From IMG/VR virus record IMGVR_UViG_3300049427_000004, positions 1 to 64,000 of that record: DNA of 64,000 nt. One strand, written 5' to 3'. Under the pieces are notes generated by a model that made no database searches, had not been told where the DNA came from, and saw only the letters and a list, made by a program, of their open reading frames with translations. The translations under genes were made by a program, and so were the position numbers. This document shows positions 40,749 through 49,105 of the stretch, one piece after another (the stretch's first letter is position 1; every line of letters begins with the position of its first letter). The DNA is from a virus.

Positions 40749-41477
40749 TTACCCAATCCTCTCAAGATTTCCGTTGCGCTCCATCTTAAACTTTGCTACC
40801 TCATCTTTATCTGTACCAGTGAACATCTTACGTGCTTTATTGAACAAGTTCATAATTGTATTGTTTTCATTCATATATTCTTCTTTTTCATTTTTAAGTC
40901 TTTCATTTTCTTTTTTATAGTGAGTAATCATAGCTTCTGATCCATCAAGTTTTTCTTGTAATTTCTTCAATTTACTTTCATGTATTTCCTTTTGGCTTTC
41001 AAGCTTTCGATTCTCTTCTATGTATTTTGTTTGTTCACTCATTGATGTTTCAACTAATGCAGCAAACTGTTCAACCTGATATTCAAGATTCTCTCTGTCA
41101 TTGTTATTTTGAGAAAGCTGGAACTCAAGATCAAAAATCGTTCCTTCCTTTTCCCTAACTAATGTAGTTAACTCTACAACTTGAGCAGTTTTAAATTTAT
41201 TGTCCTCAATAATTTTATTTATTTCTGAGATTACATCATATTCAACTTTAATTTCAGTTGAAGTAGCATCTTCAACAATTGCTTCTATTGATCCTTGAGT
41301 ATCAAAAAAGTTTTCTGGCAAATCCTTTTTCAATACTCTCCAGCGTTCTGCACAAGCTCCCTCCGATCTCTCAATTTTCTTGGACGTGTTTACAAATGCC
41401 TCAATTCTTGTTGCTGCATTTTTAATATTATCAAGTAGAGTATTATCTTCTTTTGTAGTCCACACTTTAACTTTCAT
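40749..41477 (-). CDS. Myb/SANT-like (RsfA-type) DNA-binding protein with coiled coil
   Basis: Residues 5-55 (WTTKEDNTLLDNIKNAATRI ... RSEGACAERWRVLKKDLP) match the Trp-spaced Myb-like domain of the B. subtilis RsfA/YlbO group of prespore regulators. The remaining 180 residues are a long coiled coil (EKEGTIFDLEFQLSQNNNDR ... ENERLKNEKEEYMNENN). It should bind DNA as a dimer or oligomer. RsfA relatives modulate sporulation sigma regulons; SPbeta-type prophages may use such a protein to tie induction to host development, which is inference. Confidence 0.7.
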   Translation of the reverse strand: MKVKVWTTKEDNTLLDNIKNAATRIEAFVNTSKKIERSEGACAERWRVLKKDLPENFFDTQGSIEAIVEDATSTEIKVEYDVISEINKIIEDNKFKTAQVVELTTLVREKEGTIFDLEFQLSQNNNDRENLEYQVEQFAALVETSMSEQTKYIEENRKLESQKEIHESKLKKLQEKLDGSEAMITHYKKENERLKNEKEEYMNENNTIMNLFNKARKMFTGTDKDEVAKFKMERNGNLERIG

Positions 41478-41528
41478 AATATCATCTCCCTTTTAATTTT
41501 TACTTTTTATTCATCAATTTTTATGTAT

Positions 41529-41831
41529 TTACCAAGCATTTGCAGCCATTTTTACTTGTTGATTGTATTTTTCTTTAACTGATTCATCTATTTCAACTGT
41601 TTTCTTTTCTCTAAATATTTGCATATTTACGATTACATTCTTATGTACGGTGAAATCAAAATCATAGTACCTCACTACTAATGTATCTCCGCCGTTTTGA
41701 ATATCTGTTACTTGACCAAGAGTAACTGCTCTATGTATTTTAAAATTAACTTCTTCATTATTATTACATTTGGATGCACTAACTGAACAAAACTTTTTGT
41801 ATTGTTCGACAACACATGATTTAATTTTCAT
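41529..41831 (-). CDS. 100-aa protein, function unknown
   Basis: MKIKSCVVEQYKKFCSVSAS, then beta strands (VTDIQNGGDTLVVRYYDFDF) and a helical end. Its ATG overlaps the stop of the upstream membrane peptide gene. Confidence 0.55.
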   Translation of the reverse strand: MKIKSCVVEQYKKFCSVSASKCNNNEEVNFKIHRAVTLGQVTDIQNGGDTLVVRYYDFDFTVHKNVIVNMQIFREKKTVEIDESVKEKYNQQVKMAANAW

Positions 41832-41952
41832 TTTTCATTTTCACCTTTTCGTTATGTATTTTTCTTATCTTCTTCCTTGAGACTTTTATGTAAGCAAGCG
41901 CAATGAGCGATAATGTAGTATAGATAATGCAAGAAGATACTAACACACTTAT
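41821..41952 (-). CDS. 43-aa membrane peptide with probable ATA start
   Basis: From ATA the frame reads ISVLVSSCIIYTTLSLIALA and a strongly basic tail (KVSRKKIRKIHNEKVKMKNE): one membrane span with positive cytoplasmic end. The AAGGAG site is 9 nt upstream. In-frame TTG lies on that site; GTG lies 15 nt away. The first gene after a terminator-promoter junction. Confidence 0.5.
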   Translation of the reverse strand: MSVLVSSCIIYTTLSLIALAYIKVSRKKIRKIHNEKVKMKNEN

Positions 41953-41998
41953 ACCAATCAACTCCTTGTTATATTTCCATTTTTTACTTTGTGAGATT

Positions 41999-42028
41999 AT
42001 GATAGCATGGCTATACAGAAAAACGCAA
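41999..42028 (-). promoter_or_regulatory. Promoter overlapping a terminator hairpin
   Basis: On the minus strand TTGCGT (42023-42028) and TATCAT (41999-42004) are 18 nt apart. The -35 hexamer lies inside the second arm of the terminator just upstream. It would restart transcription for the membrane peptide, Myb-like and ATPase genes. Confidence 0.5.
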
Positions 42029-42056
42029 GTACAATTTTTAATATTTTGCACTTGCG
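42018..42056 (-). terminator. Terminator after the primase gene
   Basis: CGCAAGT / ACTTGCG form the outer stem, with AAAATATT / AATATTTT pairing inside. TTTTTC follows on the minus strand. It ends the helicase-primase transcript about 120 nt after the primase stop codon. Confidence 0.7.
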
Positions 42057-42176
42057 TCTGGATTCTGATCATTTTTACAAATTTCTGAAATTTGACCTTA
42101 AAAAAAGCTAGTGTTTATAAGGGTTTTTTAGTGCCAATTTCCCCATGAAAGGGTAGTTTTATCGGATGGGCGGTTT

Positions 42177-43259
42177 TTAAGTCATACGGTGCTGAAAACA
42201 GGTGTTATAGAGCTTCAGGAACGTCTCTACACCATTATCAACTGGAGACTGCTTTAATTCCTTAGAGAGCAAATTGTGAGTGTCATAAAGCGCATAAACC
42301 TGCCGAGATTGCCCAAACTTCCTCCCCTGTTTCTTGAATTCATCTACTGTCTTATCTTTATCAAGGGCAACGATGATTTTTATTTCGATTCCTAAATCCT
42401 TAATCATCTTTACTTGAAATTCACTTAGATCATCACCACTGATTGCGATGCAATTTAAGAATCCAAATTGAGCAGCCCACCAACAAGATTTTTCCCCTTC
42501 AAAAATGATTACTTCCTTTTTTTCAAGTATGTAATATAGAGCATTATGCCAGTTATAAATCTCAATCATTTTATTAAAGCCATAGAGGTATATGAATTTA
42601 TATATCCTCTTCTCTTTATACATTGGATCAGTAGTTCTACCTTTGACAGAAATGATATCTCCGTATTGATTATGTATAGGATAAATCACTCGCTCTGAAT
42701 GAACATCGAAACCAACTTGAAATTCAACTTGAGTCTGATAATCTAAACCTTGTTCTATGTATTGATAGTAAGGATACATAACAAATTGATTCATAATCGA
42801 ATCAGGAAATATTTCATTTTGACTGAATTCTCGTAGCGACTGCTTATTCCTTTTTTTCTTCAAATCCTTAAGCCATTGCAAAGGGTCTTCTTTCTTTGTC
42901 TCTCTGTTACCATTAGTCACCAAAAATTCAGTATAACCAAGTATCTCACATATCCATTTTTTAGATTTAAATAAATTATTAGTATGTAGTGACTCATCAT
43001 AGATATCAAATACCAAAAAAGACACAAGTCCGTATATGTCTATGTTGGTCATACCCATATTTCTGATTCTGCATGATAAATACTCATTTAGATAAATTTG
43101 TACGGCTCTTGGATTATTCGAGTCAAACTTAACAGGGAGTTGAGCTTCGTATCTGTTAGACTTGGGTTTGACTTGTTGGCAATTCATTGCATTTAATAAA
43201 TCTTCAACTTTTCCTTCTTCAAGAATCTTCTGTTTAATGTCCCACAGGTCATTGCTCAT
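42177..43259 (-). CDS. Toprim-domain DNA primase-like protein
   Basis: About 360 aa. The Toprim domain has KEVIIFEGEKSCWWAAQFG (catalytic Glu near 255) and IEIKIIVALDKDKTVDEF (D-x-D near 302). Upstream, VGFDVHSERVIYPIHNQYGD followed by IISVKGR resembles the DnaG RNA-polymerase core start. No N-terminal zinc-binding motif is visible, so priming may depend on a partner such as the Cys-containing 192-aa protein encoded nearby. It directly follows the DnaB-like helicase gene, as in SPbeta-type replication modules. ATG behind GGAGG. Confidence 0.82.
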   Translation of the reverse strand: MSNDLWDIKQKILEEGKVEDLLNAMNCQQVKPKSNRYEAQLPVKFDSNNPRAVQIYLNEYLSCRIRNMGMTNIDIYGLVSFLVFDIYDESLHTNNLFKSKKWICEILGYTEFLVTNGNRETKKEDPLQWLKDLKKKRNKQSLREFSQNEIFPDSIMNQFVMYPYYQYIEQGLDYQTQVEFQVGFDVHSERVIYPIHNQYGDIISVKGRTTDPMYKEKRIYKFIYLYGFNKMIEIYNWHNALYYILEKKEVIIFEGEKSCWWAAQFGFLNCIAISGDDLSEFQVKMIKDLGIEIKIIVALDKDKTVDEFKKQGRKFGQSRQVYALYDTHNLLSKELKQSPVDNGVETFLKLYNTCFQHRMT

Positions 43260-43276
43260 CTAACCTCCTCTCCTTC

Positions 43277-44809
43277 TTACTTGTTAAAGCCGTTATTTTT
43301 CACCTTGGCATAACAAACTTCTTCCCAAACATTTAAATCAGAAATAACTCTAAAAACAATCTGCTCATCTTCGGAGCCTTCACGGTTTTTTGGTAAGAAG
43401 AGAATCAGATATTTCTTCTCTGGATCTAATTCAAATTCTTTTTTTTGCCATTTCCCATGAGAATCTTTTTCATAGTTAAAGCAAAAAACCTTGTTCTTCC
43501 CTTCGAATTCATCATCGAACATTAATCTTCCTGCCATTACAACAGCTGCTACTTCAACAATTTCCATGGATTTACCAATGCTGTCCAAGTCAAGATAACG
43601 AAACTCTTTACCTATTTTCATTTGAACTGTTGCTAGTGTTGCACAGTTGTAATTTTCGTCCTTAATACAATCATGCAAGTCTTGAGCTGAATTAGAGAAA
43701 GCCAGCCATCTATCTGTTTGTTGAGACAAGTCAGGTTTGAAGGTATCAAAATAAATATGAGCGTAACCAAGTGGTCTATGTAATTCGATATTACTAATAA
43801 CATCCTCGATGCGATACTTTTTTAGAACAACTAATTTAATAAAGTCAGGTTGGTTTTGTTTTAACCATTTAGCTGCTTTAACAAGTGTTTTTCTATGTTC
43901 AGGACTGTATTTTCCTTTATTAACTACATCTCTCGCTATTGGCTCTTTAAGTATTCTTGAAGCAACAGTAGCCAAAAGCCTTGCTTGCCAACGTTTTTTC
44001 CCTTCCTCGTTTACAAAGATAAGTGCCTTTTCAAAATCCAAATCATTATCAGGATCTAATGCCTTTACATTGTGATCAAAAATAGAAAGAACAAATTTTT
44101 CAGTTACGATACTACTTTTACCAACACCTGATGAGAGGACTAAATACATCAGGTTACCTAGTTTCTGACCATTAATCCTCTTGGTTAATCGTGGAGAATC
44201 GAACAGAGGCAAGCCAACTTCTTCCCCTTGATCAAGCTCATCAATCACTTCCTCTATATCTTCAGTAAGATTGTATATAATTACATCGCCTGAATTGATA
44301 TGAGAAAAGGATGTCTTAAACTTATGCTGACAGAAAGTGTGTAATTGTTTTAAGTTCATGTTCGCAAGTTTTTTAATAAATTCTGTGCTATGTATATTCA
44401 ACAAGTTTTCATCCTGTAATATCCGTAAGCTTTCATACTTTTGGACTTCACTAAAATGATAGTCATCATTACTACTGTCTTTAGTACATTCGTTCATTAG
44501 ATCCTGAATCGTTGCAAAGCCGCCAGATTCATCATAAAATTCGAAATATGATTTTTTATTTTGTTCCTTTGGCTTAGTTGTTAAGTATGAATAGACCGAT
44601 GTATCTTCAAAACTTCGGATGCTATTGTCGTACATCTCTTTACCGATATGATAATAAAAGTACCAGATAGGTTTCGTAAATGTGCCTTGCTCAATTTTAT
44701 GAGACTTGTATTTTGAATACAGATTAGGGTTTTTCCACAGGTTCCCTACAAACAAACTTTCGTGAACCTCAGATGGTAACACAAACTCATCAATATATTT
44801 CGTGCTAAT
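43277..44809 (-). CDS. Replicative DnaB-type helicase (SPbeta YorI-like), probable ATT start
   Basis: RecA-fold hexameric helicase. The N-terminal region runs STKYIDEFVLPSEVHESLFV, then VVLSSGVGKSSIVTEKFV-type Walker A near residue 228 (SGVGKSS), FVNEEGKKRWQARLLATVAS, Walker B in YIYFDTFKPD near 355, and a sensor region with KIGKEFRYLDLDSIGKS. It unwinds the fork for the polymerase and primase. AGGAG lies 7 nt before ATT; starting there adds nine residues that look like a normal helicase N-terminus. The first canonical codon is GTG nine codons inside, with no ribosome site. Confidence 0.88.
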   Translation of the reverse strand: MSTKYIDEFVLPSEVHESLFVGNLWKNPNLYSKYKSHKIEQGTFTKPIWYFYYHIGKEMYDNSIRSFEDTSVYSYLTTKPKEQNKKSYFEFYDESGGFATIQDLMNECTKDSSNDDYHFSEVQKYESLRILQDENLLNIHSTEFIKKLANMNLKQLHTFCQHKFKTSFSHINSGDVIIYNLTEDIEEVIDELDQGEEVGLPLFDSPRLTKRINGQKLGNLMYLVLSSGVGKSSIVTEKFVLSIFDHNVKALDPDNDLDFEKALIFVNEEGKKRWQARLLATVASRILKEPIARDVVNKGKYSPEHRKTLVKAAKWLKQNQPDFIKLVVLKKYRIEDVISNIELHRPLGYAHIYFDTFKPDLSQQTDRWLAFSNSAQDLHDCIKDENYNCATLATVQMKIGKEFRYLDLDSIGKSMEIVEVAAVVMAGRLMFDDEFEGKNKVFCFNYEKDSHGKWQKKEFELDPEKKYLILFLPKNREGSEDEQIVFRVISDLNVWEEVCYAKVKNNGFNK

Positions 44810-44821
44810 ATGACCACTCCT

Positions 44822-45400
44822 CTATAGTAGATGCGAAATATCTCCATTGTCTTTTTTTCTTTTAGTTTTAATTGGCTCATCAATTGACATATCGGTGTCA
44901 ATTAATCTAGTCATTTCTTTTTGTAAATGCAGCTCTTGCTTCAATTTAATTTGTCGATTTTGCCATGCAGTATTTAATCCATTTAGCATCATCGAAATAC
45001 ATTTATTAATGTCGCTTGCGTCTTTACCATCATTCAGCACATCTTTAATGAACCATTTAATCTTATCTTCTTGAAGTTTGTAAGCTTCCAGCATCAAGTC
45101 AAACTCTACGCCAATTCGGTAACGCTGATATTTTTTTCCTTCTTTTATGTCAAACCCACCACGCAGCTCTTGAAGTCGTTTAATATTACGTGTAGGAATA
45201 ACAATAATCTCGTGCAGTTCTTTTATGTATTCAAATAAATCAGACCACTTTTTATTCTCTTGCTTTTGGTATTCCTGTTGCTCTATGTATTTTTGATGGC
45301 ATATTTCAATATGGTAGAACTTTTTATCGGTTTCTTGTGTCATTGTGGATTTTATTCCAAATTGCTCACATATCTGACACTTAACTTTCCTTTCAGCCAC
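44822..45400 (-). CDS. 192-aa zinc-finger/helical protein, possible replication accessory factor
   Basis: Begins KVKCQICEQFGIKSTMTQET then FYHIEICHQKYIEQ: a C-x-x-C ... C-H zinc site within the first 45 residues. The rest is helical (NIKRLQELRGGFDIKEGKKY). It lies between the UvrD-like and DnaB-like helicase genes in the position of SPbeta yorH-type genes, so a helicase-loading or primase-partner role is plausible but unproven. GTG start behind GAGGTG. Confidence 0.6.
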   Translation of the reverse strand: MAERKVKCQICEQFGIKSTMTQETDKKFYHIEICHQKYIEQQEYQKQENKKWSDLFEYIKELHEIIVIPTRNIKRLQELRGGFDIKEGKKYQRYRIGVEFDLMLEAYKLQEDKIKWFIKDVLNDGKDASDINKCISMMLNGLNTAWQNRQIKLKQELHLQKEMTRLIDTDMSIDEPIKTKRKKDNGDISHLL

Positions 45401-45409
45401 TTAATCACC

Positions 45410-47392
45410 TCAAATGTAATCCTGAATAAACCTTGACGGTATAGCAACTTTTCCTCGATATGTATTAACGTAACTCAAATTCAACTGTTCTTCTGCTCTA
45501 GTCATTAATACGTAGGCGAGTCTTCGCTCCTCCTCCAAAGCCTCGTTAACCCCATTTCCTATATTGTCAGAGCATGGTTCTAGAGAAGATTTATGAGGTA
45601 GCAAACCGTCGTTCACAGTCAGTGCAAAAACCACAGGAAACTCCAATCCTTTCGACTTATGAATAGTCATCAGCTTAACACCATTAGAATTGTTTTTACT
45701 TTTATTTTCTTTCTGAATTTTCGCCTGTTTAATAATTCTTTCAATGTGTCGTACATACTCACCAATCTCATTGAACTTTTTCGAACTATTCTCAAGTTCA
45801 TTCAATGTTTCTCTAATAATTTCTCGATGTAAACTTGTCGATTCACTTTCTGCTGCATCACCAATTAAATATGATTCATAATCCTCACGTAATGCACGAA
45901 TAGCCAACATCGGTCTAAGTCCTGCAATACGTTTCATATGATTAATTTTTTCTGCAATTTTTCGTTTCTGGTAAGCACTACTCACTATGTCACTTGCATA
46001 TTCAATCGGATTTGCAATTGGATTCGCTTGTTGTAACTTACCTAATTCTTTCAATTTATCTTTAGCTATGTATAGAGTTGGAAGCACATCTCCCATTGAA
46101 CTAAAGTCATATGGATCAACAATTATACGTAAATATGAAAGTATCGGCTTGACTGTTCCATTGTCGTAGAATACTTCTCCTCCTGAGAAACTTGTGAATG
46201 GAACCTCATTCAAAAGAAGTGACTCAAAGATTGACCTAGAGATTGAGTTTGTTCTATACAGAACAGCAAAATCAGAGTATTTTCGTTTTTCTTGCTTAAC
46301 TTGACTCTTTATGTATTCAACAATTGCCTCTGCTTCATCCTCTGTTGTTTCATATTTATTAATGACAGGATATAAATCAGATTCTTTAATTGCAAATGAT
46401 TCTTTTGGAATTCTCAGTATATTTTTCTTAATTGCATCATTTGCCATGCCTAAAATTGGTGATGTACAACGATAATTAACTTTTAACTCAATAGTTTTCA
46501 CGTTTTCATACTTCTTGGGAAACTCTAAAATATTATTTAGTTTGGCTCCAGAAAAACTGTACACGCACTGGTCAGCATCTCCAATTATACAAATGTTATT
46601 TCTAGGATGGGCTATCATTTCGATGAGTTTAAATTGTAGATCGGAGGTGTCCTGAGCTTCGTCTACCATGATGTAATGCCATCTATCTCTTACAGATTCA
46701 AGCAAATCTTCATCATCGGATAGTTTCTGATATGCAAGAAGTAACATGTCATCAAAATCAATCAATGATTTATCATTCTTGTGGGCCTCATACTGCTGCC
46801 ATATTTCATGAAACTCTTTATCATACTTATCCGAATATCTATAATCAAATACATCGATTGCATTTTGCTTATAATGTGAAATCAACGCAAGAATATCCTC
46901 GGGGCGATGTTTTTTGTCTATTTTCATTGCTCTCAAAATAGTTTTAATAGTAATTTGGCGACCTTTATCGCTTGAGAATACCTCTCTGTCTTCTCCATTT
47001 TCACGTAGAATATCTAAAAACACTTTATGAAATGTTCCTGCTGTAACTTTTTTTAATTTATCTTTACTGGTCATTCCAAGTTTTGATGCTTTAGCCAACA
47101 TCTCTTCCGCTGCTTTACTGGTAAAGGTTATGAGTAGTACTTTTTCAAGGTCTATTTTATGCACTTGGTCTAGATATGACAGTCTCGCCACTACAGAGGA
47201 TGATTTACCTGCTCCTGCTCCGCTGTTAACCTGAGTGGCTCCTTCTTTGTGGCGTACCAAAATAATCTGATCTTCGTTAAGTTTTACCCCTTTCTCTTCG
47301 AGTTTTCTGAAGAAAAAGGAATCACTCATTGAATCTGAAACTAATTCAATTGATGTCAGATTGCTTGCTATTTTAGCTTTAGTGTAATTCAA
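45410..47392 (-). CDS. UvrD/PcrA-like superfamily 1 helicase
   Basis: 3'-5' DNA helicase, about 660 aa. Motifs: Walker A VNSGAGAGKSSSVVARLSYL (near 60), motif II in YIMVDEAQDTSDLQF (near 240), motif III GDADQCVYSFSGA, motif IV VNYRCTSPILGMAN and motif V VKLMTIHKSKGLEFPVVFAL (near 580), then VLMTRAEEQL. Used in repair, recombination or replication restart. The TTG start with GAGGTG 11 nt upstream is preferred, since a longer frame runs back through a stem-loop repeat. Confidence 0.92.
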   Translation of the reverse strand: MNYTKAKIASNLTSIELVSDSMSDSFFFRKLEEKGVKLNEDQIILVRHKEGATQVNSGAGAGKSSSVVARLSYLDQVHKIDLEKVLLITFTSKAAEEMLAKASKLGMTSKDKLKKVTAGTFHKVFLDILRENGEDREVFSSDKGRQITIKTILRAMKIDKKHRPEDILALISHYKQNAIDVFDYRYSDKYDKEFHEIWQQYEAHKNDKSLIDFDDMLLLAYQKLSDDEDLLESVRDRWHYIMVDEAQDTSDLQFKLIEMIAHPRNNICIIGDADQCVYSFSGAKLNNILEFPKKYENVKTIELKVNYRCTSPILGMANDAIKKNILRIPKESFAIKESDLYPVINKYETTEDEAEAIVEYIKSQVKQEKRKYSDFAVLYRTNSISRSIFESLLLNEVPFTSFSGGEVFYDNGTVKPILSYLRIIVDPYDFSSMGDVLPTLYIAKDKLKELGKLQQANPIANPIEYASDIVSSAYQKRKIAEKINHMKRIAGLRPMLAIRALREDYESYLIGDAAESESTSLHREIIRETLNELENSSKKFNEIGEYVRHIERIIKQAKIQKENKSKNNSNGVKLMTIHKSKGLEFPVVFALTVNDGLLPHKSSLEPCSDNIGNGVNEALEEERRLAYVLMTRAEEQLNLSYVNTYRGKVAIPSRFIQDYI

Positions 47393-47428
47393 TTTTAATA
47401 TTTCACCTCTTAAATTTATTTTTATACC

Positions 47429-47450
47429 CAACGAAATTTAAGTTTCGTTG
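47429..47450. repeat. Intergenic hairpin element, example 2
   Basis: CAACGAAA and TTTCGTTG form a perfect 8-bp stem with a 6-nt loop. It overlaps the stop codon of the 58-aa gene and stands before the UvrD-like gene. It shares the GGCAACGAAA core with other spacers. Confidence 0.75.
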
Positions 47451-47614
47451 CCTTTTTCACTCTGTTCGAACCTGCTATTCAATATTTCATTTTGTATGTA
47501 TAGCATCTTAGCATACTCTTGTAGTAGCACTATGTCCTGTGTAAACGTCTTAACGCTCACTTTTGCCCATCCTTTAGGACTTCTGTTTATTAACTCCTGA
47601 ATTCTTGGTAACAT
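47438..47614 (-). CDS. 58-aa protein, function unknown
   Basis: MLPRIQELINRSPKGWAKVS ... NSRFEQSEKGNET. Helical; ATG behind GAGGTG. Its last codons are inside the hairpin element. Confidence 0.6.
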   Translation of the reverse strand: MLPRIQELINRSPKGWAKVSVKTFTQDIVLLQEYAKMLYIQNEILNSRFEQSEKGNET

Positions 47615-47617
47615 ATT

Positions 47618-47860
47618 TCACCTCATATTCGTTGCCTTATTTAGAAGTTTTGGCTTATAAATAGATTTATCATACAAAACACACTGGCCTGTTTCCAAAA
47701 TTTCTTCTATGTATGACCAACTACTTACTAAATATTGACTTCCATTCGAATAGTATAGTTTAATACCATCTGTTACATTTCGGATTTTGACACCTTTTAG
47801 TTTTGCAATTTTTCTAATACTCTTTTCTCTCTCATCTAACATTCCAATAATCGTATACAT
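47618..47860 (-). CDS. 80-aa protein, function unknown
   Basis: MYTIIGMLDEREKSIRKIAK, then beta strands (RNVTDGIKLYYSNGSQYLVS). AAAGGAG site. Basic C-terminus. No family recognised. Confidence 0.55.
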   Translation of the reverse strand: MYTIIGMLDEREKSIRKIAKLKGVKIRNVTDGIKLYYSNGSQYLVSSWSYIEEILETGQCVLYDKSIYKPKLLNKATNMR

Positions 47861-47861
47861 T

Positions 47862-48062
47862 CTATTGTATCTCCTTTCTAATCAGCCCCTCAATATTCTT
47901 AGGATCATACCAATCAATAACCCAATGCACACCAAAAGGCGATGCAGCATTATGCATAATACCCACTCGTTTGCCTGATTTAGACCACGAATGAAATGAT
48001 GCTTCATGTAGTTTTTTATTTTTATGTTTTACAGATTGTTTTGGATAGTATGTATTATTCAT
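47862..48062 (-). CDS. 66-aa basic protein, function unknown
   Basis: MNNTYYPKQSVKHKNKKLHE ... GVHWVIDWYDPKNIEGLIRK. Rich in His and Lys, possibly nucleic-acid binding. ATG behind GGGG-type site. No domain recognised. Confidence 0.55.
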   Translation of the reverse strand: MNNTYYPKQSVKHKNKKLHEASFHSWSKSGKRVGIMHNAASPFGVHWVIDWYDPKNIEGLIRKEIQ

Positions 48063-48075
48063 TTATTATCAACCC

Positions 48076-48273
48076 CTATCTTAAATCCATGTATTTTACA
48101 TATCTAGTAATTGTCTTCGAAACCAGATACCTATTCCCTTTAGAGCTTTTAGGAGCCAACTTCACTTCTGCGATGTCTTGCTCAGTTTTCAAGTCAACTG
48201 CATAAGCAAAATATTCCTCTCCAACATTTAACTCTTTTCTAACTCTTTGTTCCAACTTATCCCATAGATTCAT
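48076..48273 (-). CDS. 65-aa protein, function unknown
   Basis: MNLWDKLEQRVRKELNVGEE ... RYLVSKTITRYVKYMDLR. One amphipathic helix then beta strands. AGGAGG site. No family recognised. Confidence 0.55.
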   Translation of the reverse strand: MNLWDKLEQRVRKELNVGEEYFAYAVDLKTEQDIAEVKLAPKSSKGNRYLVSKTITRYVKYMDLR

Positions 48274-48287
48274 TTACAATTCTCCTC

Positions 48288-48310
48288 CTCATGAAAGACT
48301 TCTTTTATGA
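48288..48310. repeat. Intergenic repeat element, example 3
   Basis: On the minus strand ATAAAAGAAGTCTTTCATGAGGAG: ATAAAAGA pairs with TCTTTCAT directly in front of the ribosome site. Same design as the other spacers. Confidence 0.6.
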
Positions 48311-48553
48311 CCTATTAATGCTCCAATTCTTGGTATGATCATCTAACCATTCTTTTAATTCGTTCTCATTTTCTATGTACTTCACATCAATCAGTGAAAC
48401 TTTTTCTCCTATATCCCAACTGAATGACTTTATGGATTTGAATTTAATATTTTCTATTTTTGAACTTTTCCCCACTTCTTTAGCATATACCACTTGCTCA
48501 CTTGTTGTTATATTTCTCATAACATAAACTGCATAGTTGCTTGGATATTTCAA
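48305..48553 (-). CDS. 82-aa protein, function unknown
   Basis: TTG start behind GAGGTG (KYPSNYAVYVMRNITTSEQV). Predicted beta domain with an acidic helix at the end (NENELKEWLDDHTKN). No family recognised. Confidence 0.55.
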   Translation of the reverse strand: MKYPSNYAVYVMRNITTSEQVVYAKEVGKSSKIENIKFKSIKSFSWDIGEKVSLIDVKYIENENELKEWLDDHTKNWSINRS

Positions 48554-48564
48554 ATTTTCTCACC

Positions 48565-49020
48565 TCATCCATTATATTTGTATAAAGTTACTTCATAATC
48601 CTCAAACACTTTGTCGATTATTCCATATACTTCATTCCAGTCTGCCCCACCTCTATCACTGCCAATTTTATATGGAAGAGCAACGGAATATTTGTGATCA
48701 ACTGCAAAACTTTTAAGTAAACCAAGAGACTCTTTGATTGCAGTGTAACTTGTGAATTGACCATTATAGCCATAATCGAGTTGACCAAATAAGTTAGCAA
48801 TGATTTTACCATCGACTACAGAAACGAAGAGACATTTGCCCAATGCATACTTACCATAACCATATGTGTTCAAATAGGCTTTATACTCTCTAAATAAGCC
48901 ACCGTACTTATCTCTTAGTTGTTTAGCTACACCAGATCCCATAACACCCTTGCAGTTCACTTGATGACCAATAATGTCTTCTGTTGCATCGAGCAAGTTT
49001 CCTTCAACCACTTTAATCAT
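48565..49020 (-). CDS. Macro-domain protein (ADP-ribose/Appr-1"-p processing)
   Basis: A 151-aa single macro domain: MIKVVEGNLLDATEDIIGHQ, NCKGVMGSGVAKQLRDKY with the ADP-ribose-binding GSG loop, and SVALPYKIGSDRGGADWNEV for the second phosphate loop. Such domains hydrolyse ADP-ribose 1''-phosphate or remove ADP-ribose from proteins or nucleic acids. GAGGAG precedes the ATG chosen; a longer frame overlaps the ligase gene. The RNA ligase encoded directly upstream suggests a joint role in RNA end repair, since Appr-1''-p arises when a 2'-phosphate is removed from ligated RNA. Confidence 0.88.
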   Translation of the reverse strand: MIKVVEGNLLDATEDIIGHQVNCKGVMGSGVAKQLRDKYGGLFREYKAYLNTYGYGKYALGKCLFVSVVDGKIIANLFGQLDYGYNGQFTSYTAIKESLGLLKSFAVDHKYSVALPYKIGSDRGGADWNEVYGIIDKVFEDYEVTLYKYNG

Positions 49021-49105
49021 ATATTTTCTCCTCTTGTATGCCATTGAAAAGATTGTTTTATTTCCTATTGCTTGGGTAATAGCATATTTCGCATTGTTTC
49101 GACAA

